A DNA stretch of 22,192 bases from Clostridia bacterium UC5.1-1C12. GTDB taxonomy: Bacteria; Bacillota_I; Bacilli_A; Erysipelotrichales; Erysipelotrichaceae. The position numbers and the translations under genes are program-made. Each line of letters opens with the position of its first letter. The first letter of the stretch is position 1. The stretch spans positions 1 through 22,192 of the forward strand of contig BBZX01000015.1 in the NCBI GenBank assembly GCA_001305055.1, in the 5' to 3' direction. The notes beneath the pieces were generated by a model. That model did no database searches. It saw only the letters and a list, made by a program, of their open reading frames with translations, and was not told where the DNA came from. Shown here one piece after another: positions 9,879 to 18,785 of this stretch.

Positions 9879-9905
9879 GGTGTTAGAATCAATGAATGTA
9901 TAAAT

Positions 9906-9970
9906 AAAGAGCTGTAACATATAGTAATTACTCAAGATTTGTAAGTATCTATATGAGTGCAGCTCTTTTT
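9906..9970. terminator. Terminator between pepC and the convergent remnant
   Basis: Outer stem AAAGAGCTG / CAGCTCTTT and inner stem CATATAG / CTATATG with a loop between, followed by TTATTTT. The minus-strand reading is also followed by a T-rich run, so it fits a gene ending on each side. Confidence 0.75.
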
Positions 9971-9976
9971 ATTTTA

Positions 9977-10325
<349 letters not shown>

Positions 10326-10340
10326 GTTCTATATAAAAAT

Positions 10341-10378
10341 AAGATCAATGAATGCAGGCGGGCTTCACTGATCTTTTT
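10341..10378. terminator. Bidirectional terminator between GH1 remnant and PHP gene
   Basis: A 7-bp stem AAGATCA (10341-10347) / TGATCTT (10369-10375), extended by GAA/TTCA across a mismatch and followed by TTT. It abuts the stop codon of the minus-strand PHP gene. Confidence 0.7.
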
Positions 10379-10380
10379 GC

Positions 10381-11169
10381 TTAATCATATAAGGTTTTAT
10401 CTTTAATTTCCTCAAGGTGAATACCGACAAACTTTGGGTTATGCGCATCGGTTGCACAGTAAAGCTTGACATGGTGATCCTTGAAAATCTGCAGAATCTT
10501 ATCATTCAGTCCCATTTCCTCGTGGTTATAGCGATAGTAACAGCCAACGTTGTTTTCTGTATACATCTGATGCTTAACCAGTAAGCCGGCAATGCGGTTC
10601 CAATTAGCGGTTGTATCAAATCCCGGCATCCGATGGAACATTTTTAATGTATCCGGATGGGCGGTTCCATCAAACAGATCACTCTTGATCAAAGCTTCCA
10701 TCAATTCAAAATAACGCTTCCAGATCCAGTCGGTATCATAACGATCCCACAGCGTCGCTTCGCTGATGCCTTTTAAATCATATGCCATGTTGTCGATGAA
10801 ATGGATGCTGCCAACCACAAAGTCATAATTAAATTCCGCAAGCATGTCACGGATAAATTGTTCATGCTGAGGGAAGTAACAAACCTCAAGGCCGAAATGA
10901 ACGGGTATCGGAAATGTTTTTTTACGCATATCACGAATGAAATTTGTATAAGATGATAGAGGCAGCAGGTGTTTGTCCTCGATCCACTTACGCTGCAGTT
11001 CGTTGACTTCTTTTACTTGCTGATAAAGCGGTGCAAATTCGAAAAAGCGATGTGTATGTTCCAACACCCAGATTTCATTGATACCCCGGCTCTGGGCTGT
11101 ATTTATAAACTCCATCAGCCAATCAACCGTATAACTGCCTTGTTCCAGGTGCATATGTGCGTCAATCAT
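10381..11169 (-). CDS. PHP-domain phosphoesterase, histidinol-phosphatase-like
   Basis: A metal-dependent phosphoesterase of the PHP superfamily, HisK-type. Metal-binding motifs appear in order: IDAHMHLEQG (His 5, His 7), VLEHTHR (Glu-His), FGLEVCYF (Glu), VGSIHF (His), FDGTAHPD (His) and ATDAHN (Asp-His). The start at 11169 gives 262 residues, usual for the family, and has GGAGGGG 6 nt upstream. A start at 11229 would add 20 non-conserved residues. No other histidine-pathway gene is nearby. It is divergent from serC-serA, so another small phosphate ester, possibly phosphoserine, could be the substrate; that is inference from position only. Confidence 0.85.
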   Translation of the reverse strand: MIDAHMHLEQGSYTVDWLMEFINTAQSRGINEIWVLEHTHRFFEFAPLYQQVKEVNELQRKWIEDKHLLPLSSYTNFIRDMRKKTFPIPVHFGLEVCYFPQHEQFIRDMLAEFNYDFVVGSIHFIDNMAYDLKGISEATLWDRYDTDWIWKRYFELMEALIKSDLFDGTAHPDTLKMFHRMPGFDTTANWNRIAGLLVKHQMYTENNVGCYYRYNHEEMGLNDKILQIFKDHHVKLYCATDAHNPKFVGIHLEEIKDKTLYD

Positions 11170-11272
11170 AGGATCCCCTCCTCTTTGTAGTTTATTATAG
11201 ACTAAGCGATTCATAGAATCAAGAAACATTTTACATTTATTGTGAAATTATACATTATTCACTGAAAGTATC

Positions 11273-11301
11273 TTTACATCACTTGTGAAGCGATGTATAA
11301 T
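11273..11301 (+). promoter_or_regulatory. serCA promoter with GTGA/TCAC repeats
   Basis: TTTACA (11273-11278) and TATAAT (11296-11301), spacer 17. Two GTGA...TCAC inverted pairs lie in and before the promoter: one starting about 11242, and one from 11285 to 11304 spanning the -10 box. They may be operator copies. The ribosome site is AAAGGAGG (11325-11332). Confidence 0.6.
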
Positions 11302-11339
11302 CACTGTAAGGTTAACACCTTTGAAAAGGAGGTCATAGT

Positions 11340-12422
11340 ATGACACGAGTGTTTAATTTTTCCGCAGGTCCTTCTATACTGCCAGAATGGGTACTGAAAA
11401 AAGCGTCCGAAGAGATGCTGGAATATGGCTCCAGCGGCCAGTCAGTGATGGAGATGAGTCATCGTTCGTGTGATTTTATGACGATCATACAGACATGTGA
11501 ACAGCGTTTACGCAGGGTAATGAATATTCCTGATAAATATAAAGTATTGTTTCTGCAAGGCGGAGCTTCTTTACAATTTTCTATGATACCGATGAATTTA
11601 TTGGTTAAAGGAAAAGCAGATGTTATCAATACGGGCTTATGGAGTAAGAAAGCCATGAAGGAATTGAAGAAATCAGGAACCTGCAATCTGATCGCATCCA
11701 GTGAAGAGGCAGGTTTTCATATATTCCTAAAACCACAAAGGATCAATTTGATCCAGATGCGGATTATGTCTATATCTGTGAAAATAATACCATTTATGGT
11801 ACCAAGTATCATCAGCTGCCGGATACCGGATCAGTACCGTTAGTTGCCGATTTATCCAGTTGTATTCTGAGTGAGCCGATTGATATAACGCAATATGGTT
11901 TAATCTTTGCGGGTGCCCAAAAGAACATGGGACCGGCAGGTCTGACCGTAGTGATCGTCCGAGAGGATCTGATCGGCAGGGCGGATGCAAAAACACCAAG
12001 TATGCTTGATTATAAGACTTATGCAGACAATGATTCAATGTTTAATACACCGCCGACCTATGCAATTTATATCTGCGGTCTTGTTCTTCAGTGGTTAGAA
12101 GAAGAAATCGGCGGTCTTGATCAAATGAAGACAATCAATGAAAAAAGGCGGCTTTACTTTATGAGACGCTGGATCAGTCAAAGTTGTTTAAATCACCAGT
12201 CGCAAAGGAAGATCGTTCAATGATGAATATTACTTTTGTAACCGGCGATGCGGAATTGGATAAGAAATTTGTGAAAGAGGCAGAAGCGCGGGCCTGGTTA
12301 ATCTGAAAGGACACCGCAGTGTCGGCGGTATGCGGGCTTCGATCTACAATGCCATGCCGATCGAGGGTGTTGAAAAGCTAACCGCGTTTATGCGTCAATT
12401 TGAAAGTGAGAATTTAAAATGA
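11340..12422 (+). CDS. serC: Phosphoserine aminotransferase SerC, three frame breaks
   Basis: A PLP enzyme that converts 3-phosphohydroxypyruvate and glutamate to phosphoserine. Family landmarks are [15 protein letters not shown] at the N-terminus, [14 protein letters not shown], the PLP-lysine segment [23 protein letters not shown], and the C-terminal [15 protein letters not shown] with phosphate-binding Arg. The sequence is broken by a missing T at 11714-11717, a missing A at 12141-12146 and a missing G at 12290-12292. Repair gives 361 residues, exactly the family size. Its stop codon overlaps the serA start (ATGA, 12419-12422), indicating translational coupling. Confidence 0.93.
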
Positions 12423-13573
12423 AAATAAAAACATACAATAAGATATCTAAAAAAGGCTTAAACTTATTTCCTGAAAATTATGAAGTCGGTGATGCTTTAG
12501 AGGCGGCCGATGCAATTCTTGTCCGTTCAGCGGCTCTTCACGATATTCCGTTTGATCCTGAACTGAAGGCAGTTGCCAGAGCTGGCGCCGGAACCAACAA
12601 CGTTCCTATTGACCGCTGCAATGAAGCGGGTATCGTTGTGTTTAATACACCGGGGGCTAACGCGAACGCCGTCAAGGAATTGGTAACTGCCGCACTGATC
12701 ATGAGTGCCAGACCCATCTATCCGGCAATTGAGTGGCTTCAGACATTAAATGAAACGGCTGATTTCAACAAGGTTGTTGAAAAGGGGAAGAGCAATTTTA
12801 TCGGCCCGGAGATTGCTGGCAAACGCTTAGGTGTTATCGGTTTAGGCGCGATTGGCATCAAAGTAGCGAATCTGGCAGTACATCTGGGCATGGAAGTTTA
12901 TGGCTATGATCCATACCTTTCTGTGGATAACGCATGGAGCTTGTCCACACGGGTCATTCACGCGAAGAAATTAGAAGAAATTTATAAGAAGTGTGATTTT
13001 ATAACCCTGCATGTTCCTGAAACTAAAGATACAAAGGGAATGATTAATACAGAAACCCTGCAAATGATGAAAAATGGCACGCGTTTATTGAACTTTGCAC
13101 GTGGTGGACTTGTGGAAGCTAATGATGTCATCGCGGCGGTAGAAAAAGGCAAGCTGGCGGCTTATGTGACAGACTTTGCGACACCGGCCATGCTGGGCAG
13201 AAAAAATATCTATCCATTACCGCATTTAGGAGCAAGTACACCTGAATCTGAAGAGAACTGTGCAGTGATGGCAGTGCAGCAATTAACGGACTACTTGGAA
13301 AATGGCAATATTATTAATTCAGTAAATATGCCGACGGTAACGATGGATCGCAGCGGCCATGCAAGAGTTGTCTGTGTGCACCGCAATGTACCGAATATGA
13401 TTGCGCAGATTACCAATGTCTTATCCGCAGCTGGAATCAATATCGCCAATCTGCTGAATAAATCAAAAGGGGAGATGGCAGTAACGCTGGTTGATATAGA
13501 AACAACGGCAGCTGAGATCAAAGAGGAACTTGAAGCGATCGATCAAGTATTAAAGGTTAGGATCATTGAATAA
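12419..13573 (+). CDS. serA: D-3-phosphoglycerate dehydrogenase with ACT domain
   Basis: The NAD-dependent first step of the phosphorylated serine pathway. It has a Rossmann GLGAIG (141-146), the substrate Arg in LLNFARGGL (228), the catalytic His in PLPHLGAST (269), and a C-terminal ACT domain from about residue 315 ([19 protein letters not shown]). ACT domains in SerA are serine feedback sensors. At 384 residues it is the short form without the extra intervening domain. The usual DVFExEP segment carrying the catalytic Glu is replaced by TDFATPAML, as in a clostridial SerA clade I recall. The frame is intact and overlaps serC by 4 nt. Confidence 0.93.
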   Translation: MKIKTYNKISKKGLNLFPENYEVGDALEAADAILVRSAALHDIPFDPELKAVARAGAGTNNVPIDRCNEAGIVVFNTPGANANAVKELVTAALIMSARPIYPAIEWLQTLNETADFNKVVEKGKSNFIGPEIAGKRLGVIGLGAIGIKVANLAVHLGMEVYGYDPYLSVDNAWSLSTRVIHAKKLEEIYKKCDFITLHVPETKDTKGMINTETLQMMKNGTRLLNFARGGLVEANDVIAAVEKGKLAAYVTDFATPAMLGRKNIYPLPHLGASTPESEENCAVMAVQQLTDYLENGNIINSVNMPTVTMDRSGHARVVCVHRNVPNMIAQITNVLSAAGINIANLLNKSKGEMAVTLVDIETTAAEIKEELEAIDQVLKVRIIE

Positions 13574-13594
13574 GCATACATTATTTATAATATA

Positions 13595-13623
13595 AAAAGC
13601 TAAGGTTTGCCGCCTTAGCTTTT
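13595..13623. terminator. Bidirectional terminator, serA / PTS operon
   Basis: An 11-bp perfect stem (AAAAGCTAAGG / CCTTAGCTTTT) with a 7-nt loop. It overlaps the stop codon of the minus-strand HAD gene and ends both the serCA transcript and the long minus-strand operon. Confidence 0.9.
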
Positions 13624-14302
13624 ACTGCAGCTGCTTGATCAACGAATCAAACTGCTTGATTAATTCATAATAATCATTGACCTGATAATCGGCTATAGAA
13701 GTATCCTGATTAATTATGCTGCCCTTATAGCCAATCGTGTATAAGCCAGCCGCTTTGCCGGCCTGAATGCCAGCCGGACTGTCCTCAATAGCCAATAATG
13801 AATCGGCTGGCAAAGCCATTTGCTGTTGGGCAAGCAGGTATATATCCGGACTTGGTTTGCCATGTTCAATCATCTGGCCGCTGATCAGCAGATCAAAATA
13901 ATCTTTTATCTTCAGACGCTTAACCACATCTTCAATATAGCTTAAATCACTGGAAGAAACAATTGCCAGGCGATAACCCTGCTGACGGCATAAAGTGAGA
14001 AAATCAACAAGGCCGTTCATCGGCTGCAGCTGTATCGCATTAAACTGCGCTCTGAATATTGCCCGCTGACCGTCAATCAATTGCTGATCGCTTAATGTGT
14101 GGGGAATATTGAAATGAGTACGCAAATCAGCGACGATGCGTTTCATCGGTTTGCCTAATACAAAGGTTACACCGTCAATTGTTGTCGGATAGCCGATCGA
14201 TGCCAAATATTGAACTAACGCGTTCAGATAAATTGCTTCACTGTCCAACAAAACCCCGTCACAATCAAAGAGTATCCCTTGAATCTGTTTTATGCCCGCC
14301 AT
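13622..14302 (-). CDS. HAD-superfamily phosphatase / beta-phosphoglucomutase-like
   Basis: A 226-residue haloacid-dehalogenase fold protein, subfamily I with the PgmB-type helical cap. Motif I is ILFDCDGVLLDSE (nucleophile Asp 13, acid/base Asp 15), motif II is IVSSS, the motif III Lys is in GKPSPDIY, and motif IV is AIEDSPAG. The DxD nucleophile pattern suits both sugar-phosphate phosphatases and beta-phosphoglucomutases. It is the last gene of the PTS operon and overlaps the preceding BtpA-like gene by 13 nt, so it probably acts on the phosphosugar that system makes. The substrate is not deducible. Confidence 0.87.
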   Translation of the reverse strand: MAGIKQIQGILFDCDGVLLDSEAIYLNALVQYLASIGYPTTIDGVTFVLGKPMKRIVADLRTHFNIPHTLSDQQLIDGQRAIFRAQFNAIQLQPMNGLVDFLTLCRQQGYRLAIVSSSDLSYIEDVVKRLKIKDYFDLLISGQMIEHGKPSPDIYLLAQQQMALPADSLLAIEDSPAGIQAGKAAGLYTIGYKGSIINQDTSIADYQVNDYYELIKQFDSLIKQLQ

Positions 14303-15108
14303 GCTTTTAACTTATCCATGAAACGCTTAACGCGTGCCTCATCCACAGGATTTTCAAAGATGCCGTCTACCTTAAAGGTTGTGGCAATAAAGGCCGCGTC
14401 AGCTACAGAATAGATTTCCTCGATCGTTTCATATTTAACACCGGTGGTTGCAAATAATACAACTTCCGGTTTTGCTTCACGCAATTCTTTCATAAAAGGT
14501 AAGTCAATACTTTTCCCAGCGCATGCGCCGCAGATACCAAGGGCATCCGGCAAATTCCCGAACAAGGCACTGTTCGCAATCACATGCTTGTCTCTGCCGC
14601 CGATTTCGGCACTGCTTTCCGGAGAAATATAATGCACCATCTTAAGCTTTTTATCTAATCCTAAATTATGCCGATGTCTTAAAAACTCACCGGGCTTTGC
14701 ATTGATTAAGCCCATATCCCCAGACCAAGCGCCAGCGAAAGTTCCCCGCATCAAACAGCCGCCCACTGCCGCATTTAATGCAATTGAATCATGAGTATTG
14801 CTGATGACATTACAGCCAAACGGCACGGTAATGTCCTTTTTTAATTCACCGATAACATAAGCCATACCAGCCACCACCTCAAGGGCCGGCTCAGGTTCAT
14901 AAGGAAATGAAAATTCATTTGAGAATAAAACAGCATCGATACCACCTTTCTGCAAAGCTGACAAATCCTTTCGCGCCGCATCAACAATCGCCTCAAGTCC
15001 ACCCTCTGCATCATACAGGGGATCAGAAGGAAAGGCTTTAAAATGTACGACGCCAATCGCTGCCTTCTCCGTCCCAATTACATCACTTAACCATGTTTTA
15101 CGTTTCAA
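14290..15108 (-). CDS. BtpA/SgcQ-family TIM-barrel protein, copy 2
   Basis: A 272-residue member of the BtpA family, of which E. coli SgcQ (in the sgc PTS locus) is an example. The family has a TIM-barrel fold; its reaction is not known to me. Motifs are AIGVVHFKAFPSDPLYD at the N-terminus, ALQKGGIDAVLFSNEF on strand 2, VPFGCNVISN, FATTGVKYETIEEI (phosphate-loop-like) and TTFKVDGIFENPVD near the C-terminus. It is clearly paralogous to the gene just upstream but diverged: where copy 1 reads AFAGVYGIYDVSPG this one has TFAGAWSGDMGLINAKPG. An AGGAGG site precedes it. It follows copy 1 by 77 nt and overlaps the HAD gene. Confidence 0.85.
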   Translation of the reverse strand: MKRKTWLSDVIGTEKAAIGVVHFKAFPSDPLYDAEGGLEAIVDAARKDLSALQKGGIDAVLFSNEFSFPYEPEPALEVVAGMAYVIGELKKDITVPFGCNVISNTHDSIALNAAVGGCLMRGTFAGAWSGDMGLINAKPGEFLRHRHNLGLDKKLKMVHYISPESSAEIGGRDKHVIANSALFGNLPDALGICGACAGKSIDLPFMKELREAKPEVVLFATTGVKYETIEEIYSVADAAFIATTFKVDGIFENPVDEARVKRFMDKLKAWRA

Positions 15109-15141
15109 AATCTAGTCCTCCTCTTATTTTGGGTAATAGAA

Positions 15142-15173
15142 AAGAAGATATTCATTTTAACTGCTATCTTCTT
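15142..15173 (-). terminator. Weak hairpin between the two btpA-like genes
   Basis: A 9-bp AT-rich stem (AAGAAGATA / TATCTTCTT, loop 14 nt) followed on the minus strand by TTCTATT. It is probably a partial terminator or processing site that lowers expression of the last two genes. Confidence 0.4.
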
Positions 15174-15185
15174 CTCTTACTTTAT

Positions 15186-15988
15186 TTAACGTGCTTGCTT
15201 AGCATTGATCATTAACTGTTTAACTCGATTGACATCGATTGGGTTATAGAACTCACCGTCAACCTTTATTCCGGTTGCGACAATACAGCCGTCACATACT
15301 GAAAGAATCTCCTTAACCGTTTCAGGTTTTACCCCATTGCTTGCGAATACCGGTGTATTCGATACGGATTTGATTTCCTTTACCATATCAATATCAATGA
15401 CTGAGCCCGGATTACTTGAATAAACAAGCAATGTATCCGGATTCAAATTGAAGGTCAGCGTTTTTACTACTTCACGTAAAGGTCTTTCAGCTAATTGTGC
15501 AGTTCCTTCCGGAATCACTGCGGTCATTGTTTTGATCTTGCCGCAGCCCACCTCATAACGATGTCTTTCCACATCACCCGGTGAAACATCATAAATGCCA
15601 TAAACACCGGCAAATGCACCATGAAGCACTTCTCTGATAAATCAGCGCCGACAGCAGCAGCTAGATCGAAGCCTTTCCTTGGATCCGAGGCAACGCAAAC
15701 GCCGAAGGGAACTTTAATCAAGGATTTCAATTCACCGATAACTCTGGCCATACAGGCAACCGTAACTGTCTTTACATTGTGCGTATACGGTATACTGAAT
15801 TCATTACAGAATAGCACACCGTCAATGCCGCCCTCCTGAAGCGCCAGCAAATCGAATCTCGCGGCTTCTAAAACTCCTTCAACACCGCTTTGCGGATCAT
15901 ACTTGGGATCGGTTGGCAGCGCGTGTAAATGCACTAACCCAATGACTGGTTTATCAGTGCCAAACATTTCTTTCATCCACATATTCAT
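15186..15988 (-). CDS. BtpA/SgcQ-family TIM-barrel protein, copy 1, one frame break
   Basis: The second family member of the operon. It starts with PVIGLVHLHALPTDPKYD and LQEGGIDGVLFCNEFSIPY, continues VPFGVCVASDPRKGFDLAAA, and ends NGVKPETVKEIL, then ATGIKVDGEFYNPIDVNRV. The frame breaks at 15630-15631; adding one A on the coding strand gives LSEKVLHGAFAG and a 267-residue protein of normal size. Either ATG 15988 or ATG 15982 could be the start, as the ribosome site AAAGG lies in the stop region of the EIID gene 6 nt upstream. Translational coupling to the PTS genes is likely. The family's enzymatic role is unassigned. Confidence 0.85.
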
Positions 15989-15994
15989 TTACCT

Positions 15995-16839
15995 TTACAG
16001 AATGCCGATCAGACTGCATACAACAGCAATAATAAACATTGCAATCATAATCTTAAATACGGAAGTACCTTTCTTTAAGAAAGCAAAGACACCGCCGACC
16101 GCAACAACACTTAACATACTTGGCATGATTGCATTCAGCAGATCCTGAAAGATAACCGTTGAATCCGCAAACGTTAAAACTAATGGAGTAGAGATGCTGA
16201 CATTATTGGCAACCATGGCACCGGCAATGGTTAAACCGATGATTGATAATAAGTCAGTAATCTTATTCATAATCTTTTTATCAGTAATCTTATTCAATAC
16301 ACTGCGGCCTACTTTATACCCTTGGTTGAAAGTAAAGATACCCATTAATAGCAGATACAGAGTATAAAGGAATACGAAGATCCAAGGCCCAATCGCACTG
16401 CCTTTTAATGTCATATCAACAGCGATTGCTAAGGTAACCGTCTTTACTAAGCCCTGTGTAACTGTATCGCCAATACCGGCTAATGGACCCATCAGACCTA
16501 CTTTAATGTTTTTGATCATATCTTCAGAAACATTGCCGCCATTCGCATAATCCTCTTCCATAGAGCAACCAAGCCGGGAATAAAAGCACCCCAGTTATTC
16601 TCAGTGTTAAAGAATAACATATGTCTTCTTAACGCTTTAATACGTTCTTCCTTATCATCACTGTATAAACGGTTGATTACCGGTGTCATTGCGTGACAGA
16701 AACCTAACGACATTAAACGTTCATAAGACAAACAAGTTTCTGTCATTGTTTCCCATAAAATAAAAGTTTTAATTAAATCCTTCTTAGTAAGATGCTTTTC
16801 ATTGTTTGATGTATTCACCATTTCTGCATTATTAGTCAT
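15995..16839 (-). CDS. PTS mannose-family EIID component, one frame break
   Basis: A membrane subunit that, with EIIC, forms the sugar channel of mannose/fructose/sorbose-class PTS permeases. Landmarks are TKKDLIKTFILWETMTE, then the NTENNWGAFIPGLVA loop typical of EIID, GLMGPLAGIGDTVTQG, and C-terminal hydrophobic helices (LLSIIGLTIAGAMVANNVSI and the last ~20 residues). Adding one base at 16564 restores VASMEEDYANGG across the break; the repaired length is 281, as expected. The ATG at 16839 is chosen because GGAGGG is 8 nt upstream; a GTG at 16848 would overlap the ribosome site. It starts 1 nt after the EIIC stop codon. Confidence 0.92.
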
Positions 16840-16840
16840 C

Positions 16841-17587
16841 TTATTCACCCTCCGTTAACTTGTCTAAACCTAATGTCCAATATAATAGAGCGGCAGCTCC
16901 GCCAACTAATGTACATGCGATAATATCTAAGTGCAGATAAGCAATCAAAACGAAACCAATAATCGCAAAGGCAAGGAATTTCTGCTTATAAACTGCTTTA
17001 AACATCATACCGATTCCAAGTGCCGGCAGAATAGATCCAACAACGGTTAAGGCATTGGAAATAAAGGCAGGCAGTGATGCCATGAATGATTCAAAGACAC
17101 CGGCGCCAAAGTAACAAACAATGAATGCAGGCAAACCGTAAACTACACCGGCAAATAAATTAGGCAGCAGCCAGTTATAAATCCATAAACGCTTTGTTTC
17201 ACCGGTTTCAATATATTTATCAGCCATATGAACAAAGACTGCATTGACCGTCATGGTAAGGTTGCTGGCTAATAAGCCAATCGTGCCTAAGGTAACGGCA
17301 ATAGTTACACCTACTTCCGGTGTTTGATGAGACAGCATCGTTACCGCCGTAGCAATTACACCGGCATAACATTTATCAAAGGATGAGATACCGCCGACCG
17401 TAATCTGTCCCATATAGATCAGCTGTATCGTTGCACCAATTGTAGCCCCTGTCATCCAATCTCCTAATATCAAACCAACTAATGCACCATCGATGATTGG
17501 GTTTCTCATTACCCAAACCCAGAGTTCTAGGAACGTACTGCCACATAAGGTAGCTAATATTCCAATTAATAAAGCTTGTACAAACAT
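16841..17587 (-). CDS. PTS mannose-family EIIC component
   Basis: A 248-residue polytopic membrane subunit of the sorbose/mannose-type permease. Typical segments are the N-terminal FVQALLIGILATLCGSTF, GALVGLILGDWMTGATIGAT, IQLIYMGQITVGGISSFD and LPALGIGMMFKAV. Its usual partner EIID follows immediately. An AAAGGAGG site lies upstream of the ATG. The transported sugar cannot be read from the sequence. The frame is intact. Confidence 0.93.
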   Translation of the reverse strand: MFVQALLIGILATLCGSTFLELWVWVMRNPIIDGALVGLILGDWMTGATIGATIQLIYMGQITVGGISSFDKCYAGVIATAVTMLSHQTPEVGVTIAVTLGTIGLLASNLTMTVNAVFVHMADKYIETGETKRLWIYNWLLPNLFAGVVYGLPAFIVCYFGAGVFESFMASLPAFISNALTVVGSILPALGIGMMFKAVYKQKFLAFAIIGFVLIAYLHLDIIACTLVGGAAALLYWTLGLDKLTEGE

Positions 17588-17607
17588 TATTTTATCCTCC
17601 TTTATCT

Positions 17608-18071
17608 TTATTTGTATTCCGTCCGTTTTTCATCCGGTGTTACCTGAAAATAAACATCGACACCGGAATCTTGTATTTCTTTTAATGTATCCTTCTCAGC
17701 CTGACTGGCACTGATGTTTTTAAACAGCTTCTTACGTTCGGCACTAGCCCCATACCACCGATATTCAGCTCTTTGATTTTTACCCCTGCCTTGAATATTT
17801 CCTGAGCAACATAAGGAAACTTAACTAAAATTAAAACATTGTCCCCCTCACCATCCAGCTTTTCCAGCAGCGCCGGCACTTCCGCGACACTGCTGATAAT
17901 CAGTTCTCTGTCACTTGGTGCCACCATCTGCATTACACCTTTAATAAAATCATCCTTCGCCACGCCGTCATCTACGATCCAAATTTTACCGGCATTGATG
18001 TTTTTAGCCCATGCGGTTACAATCTGACCATGTATTAAACGGTCATCAATACGAATCATTTTAATACTCAT
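17608..18071 (-). CDS. PTS mannose-family EIIB component, one frame break
   Basis: A cytoplasmic phosphocarrier that passes phosphate from EIIA to the incoming sugar. The N-terminal RIDDRLIHGQIVTAW contains the phosphorylated His 14. MVAPSDREL and ILVKFPYVAQEIFKAG follow as in the family. As written, the protein goes out of frame at 17748-17751. Adding one base gives IGGMGASAERKKLFKNI, then a normal C-terminus ending TPDEKRTEYK at 17608, for 154 residues. An AAAGGAG site precedes the start. It follows EIIA by 29 nt and precedes EIIC by 20 nt. Confidence 0.92.
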
Positions 18072-18100
18072 AAATTTTCAAACTCCTTTCTTACTCTGAC

Positions 18101-18514
18101 TTAAGCATTTAATTTTGCTTTGAAATCGACAATGCCGTTAATACCGGCATTCAGCGCGATTTCTTTCAGCTCATTTAATGATCGGCTTTGAGAAATTGCA
18201 TTGACCAGCTCCACCACCATTGGTAAGTTCATACCGCTGATAATTTCAATTGGAACTGTGTCATGATATTTATCAAATGTTTTTACAGATATCATAAATG
18301 GACTGCCGCCAAATAAATCTGTAAGGATCAGTATGCCCTCATCCTTCGCTTTCTCCACATGAGCTTCGATTTCTGCCTGATAAGCCTGCAGGTCCTGCCC
18401 ATAGGGAAGCGTAATATAGGATACTGAATCACTTGGTTTCCCCATTATCAATTTCACAGTTTCGTAGATTGATTCTGCTAACTGTGAATGGCTCAATAAA
18501 AGCAAATTGGCCAT
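18101..18514 (-). CDS. PTS mannose-family EIIA component
   Basis: A 137-residue cytoplasmic phosphocarrier, first gene of the operon. It accepts phosphate from HPr on His 9 in LLLLSHSQLAES. The family motifs ILTDLFGGSPF and ISGMNLPMVVEL are present. It is a separate protein and not fused to EIIB. The ribosome site GGAGGTGGAT lies upstream. Being first behind the divergent regulator, it should be under direct control of that regulator. Confidence 0.94.
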   Translation of the reverse strand: MANLLLLSHSQLAESIYETVKLIMGKPSDSVSYITLPYGQDLQAYQAEIEAHVEKAKDEGILILTDLFGGSPFMISVKTFDKYHDTVPIEIISGMNLPMVVELVNAISQSRSLNELKEIALNAGINGIVDFKAKLNA

Positions 18515-18785
18515 TACCTATCCACCTCCTTGTTCATGAATAGATAATAACATCAAAAAAATAAAACACAAAATTTGGTAAAAAAGCTACACACTTGATA
18601 CGTGTGTTATACAGAATAAACACATTTATTTGACCAATACGTGTTAATATATTGATAATTTGACATTATAATTTCATCTGTGTTAAGATTTGGATGATAA
18701 TTACACACATGATGTCATTGTTTACAACCTGTGCAGTCACTTATACACACATTAATTTCAATTAAACACAAAAAAGGGGATTTCT
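18515..18785. promoter_or_regulatory. Divergent control region of PTS operon and LevR-like gene
   Basis: The 271-nt region has repeated TGTGT/ACACA half-sites: ACACAC (18589-18594) paired with GTGTGT (18602-18607) around 7 nt; AACACA near 18619; CGTGTTA near 18640; TGTGTTA (18679-18685) facing TTACACACA (18701-18709); TACACACA near 18744; and AACACA near 18766. A rightward promoter TTGACA (18660-18665), 18 nt, TAAGAT (18684-18689) fits the regulator gene. No sigma-54 -24/-12 pair (GG and GC, 10 nt apart, in TGGCAC-type context) is seen in either direction. The repeats look like an operator array. Confidence 0.6.

Noticed and set aside
11170..11339. T-box or serine riboswitch leader before serC
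   Set aside because: The leader after the promoter is only about 35 nt and no T-box core sequence or terminator is present.
11727..12038. Minus-strand open frame over serC
   Set aside because: The plus strand here encodes the SerC active-site lysine region, and the minus translation is not protein-like.
18589..18771. CRISPR array suggested by repeated ACACA motifs
   Set aside because: Units are only 5-9 nt, vary in orientation and spacing, and there are no uniform spacers or cas genes.
18515..18785. Sigma-54 promoter for the PTS operon, expected with a LevR regulator
   Set aside because: Scanning both strands by eye gave no TGGCAC-type -24 element paired with a TTGC-type -12 element.
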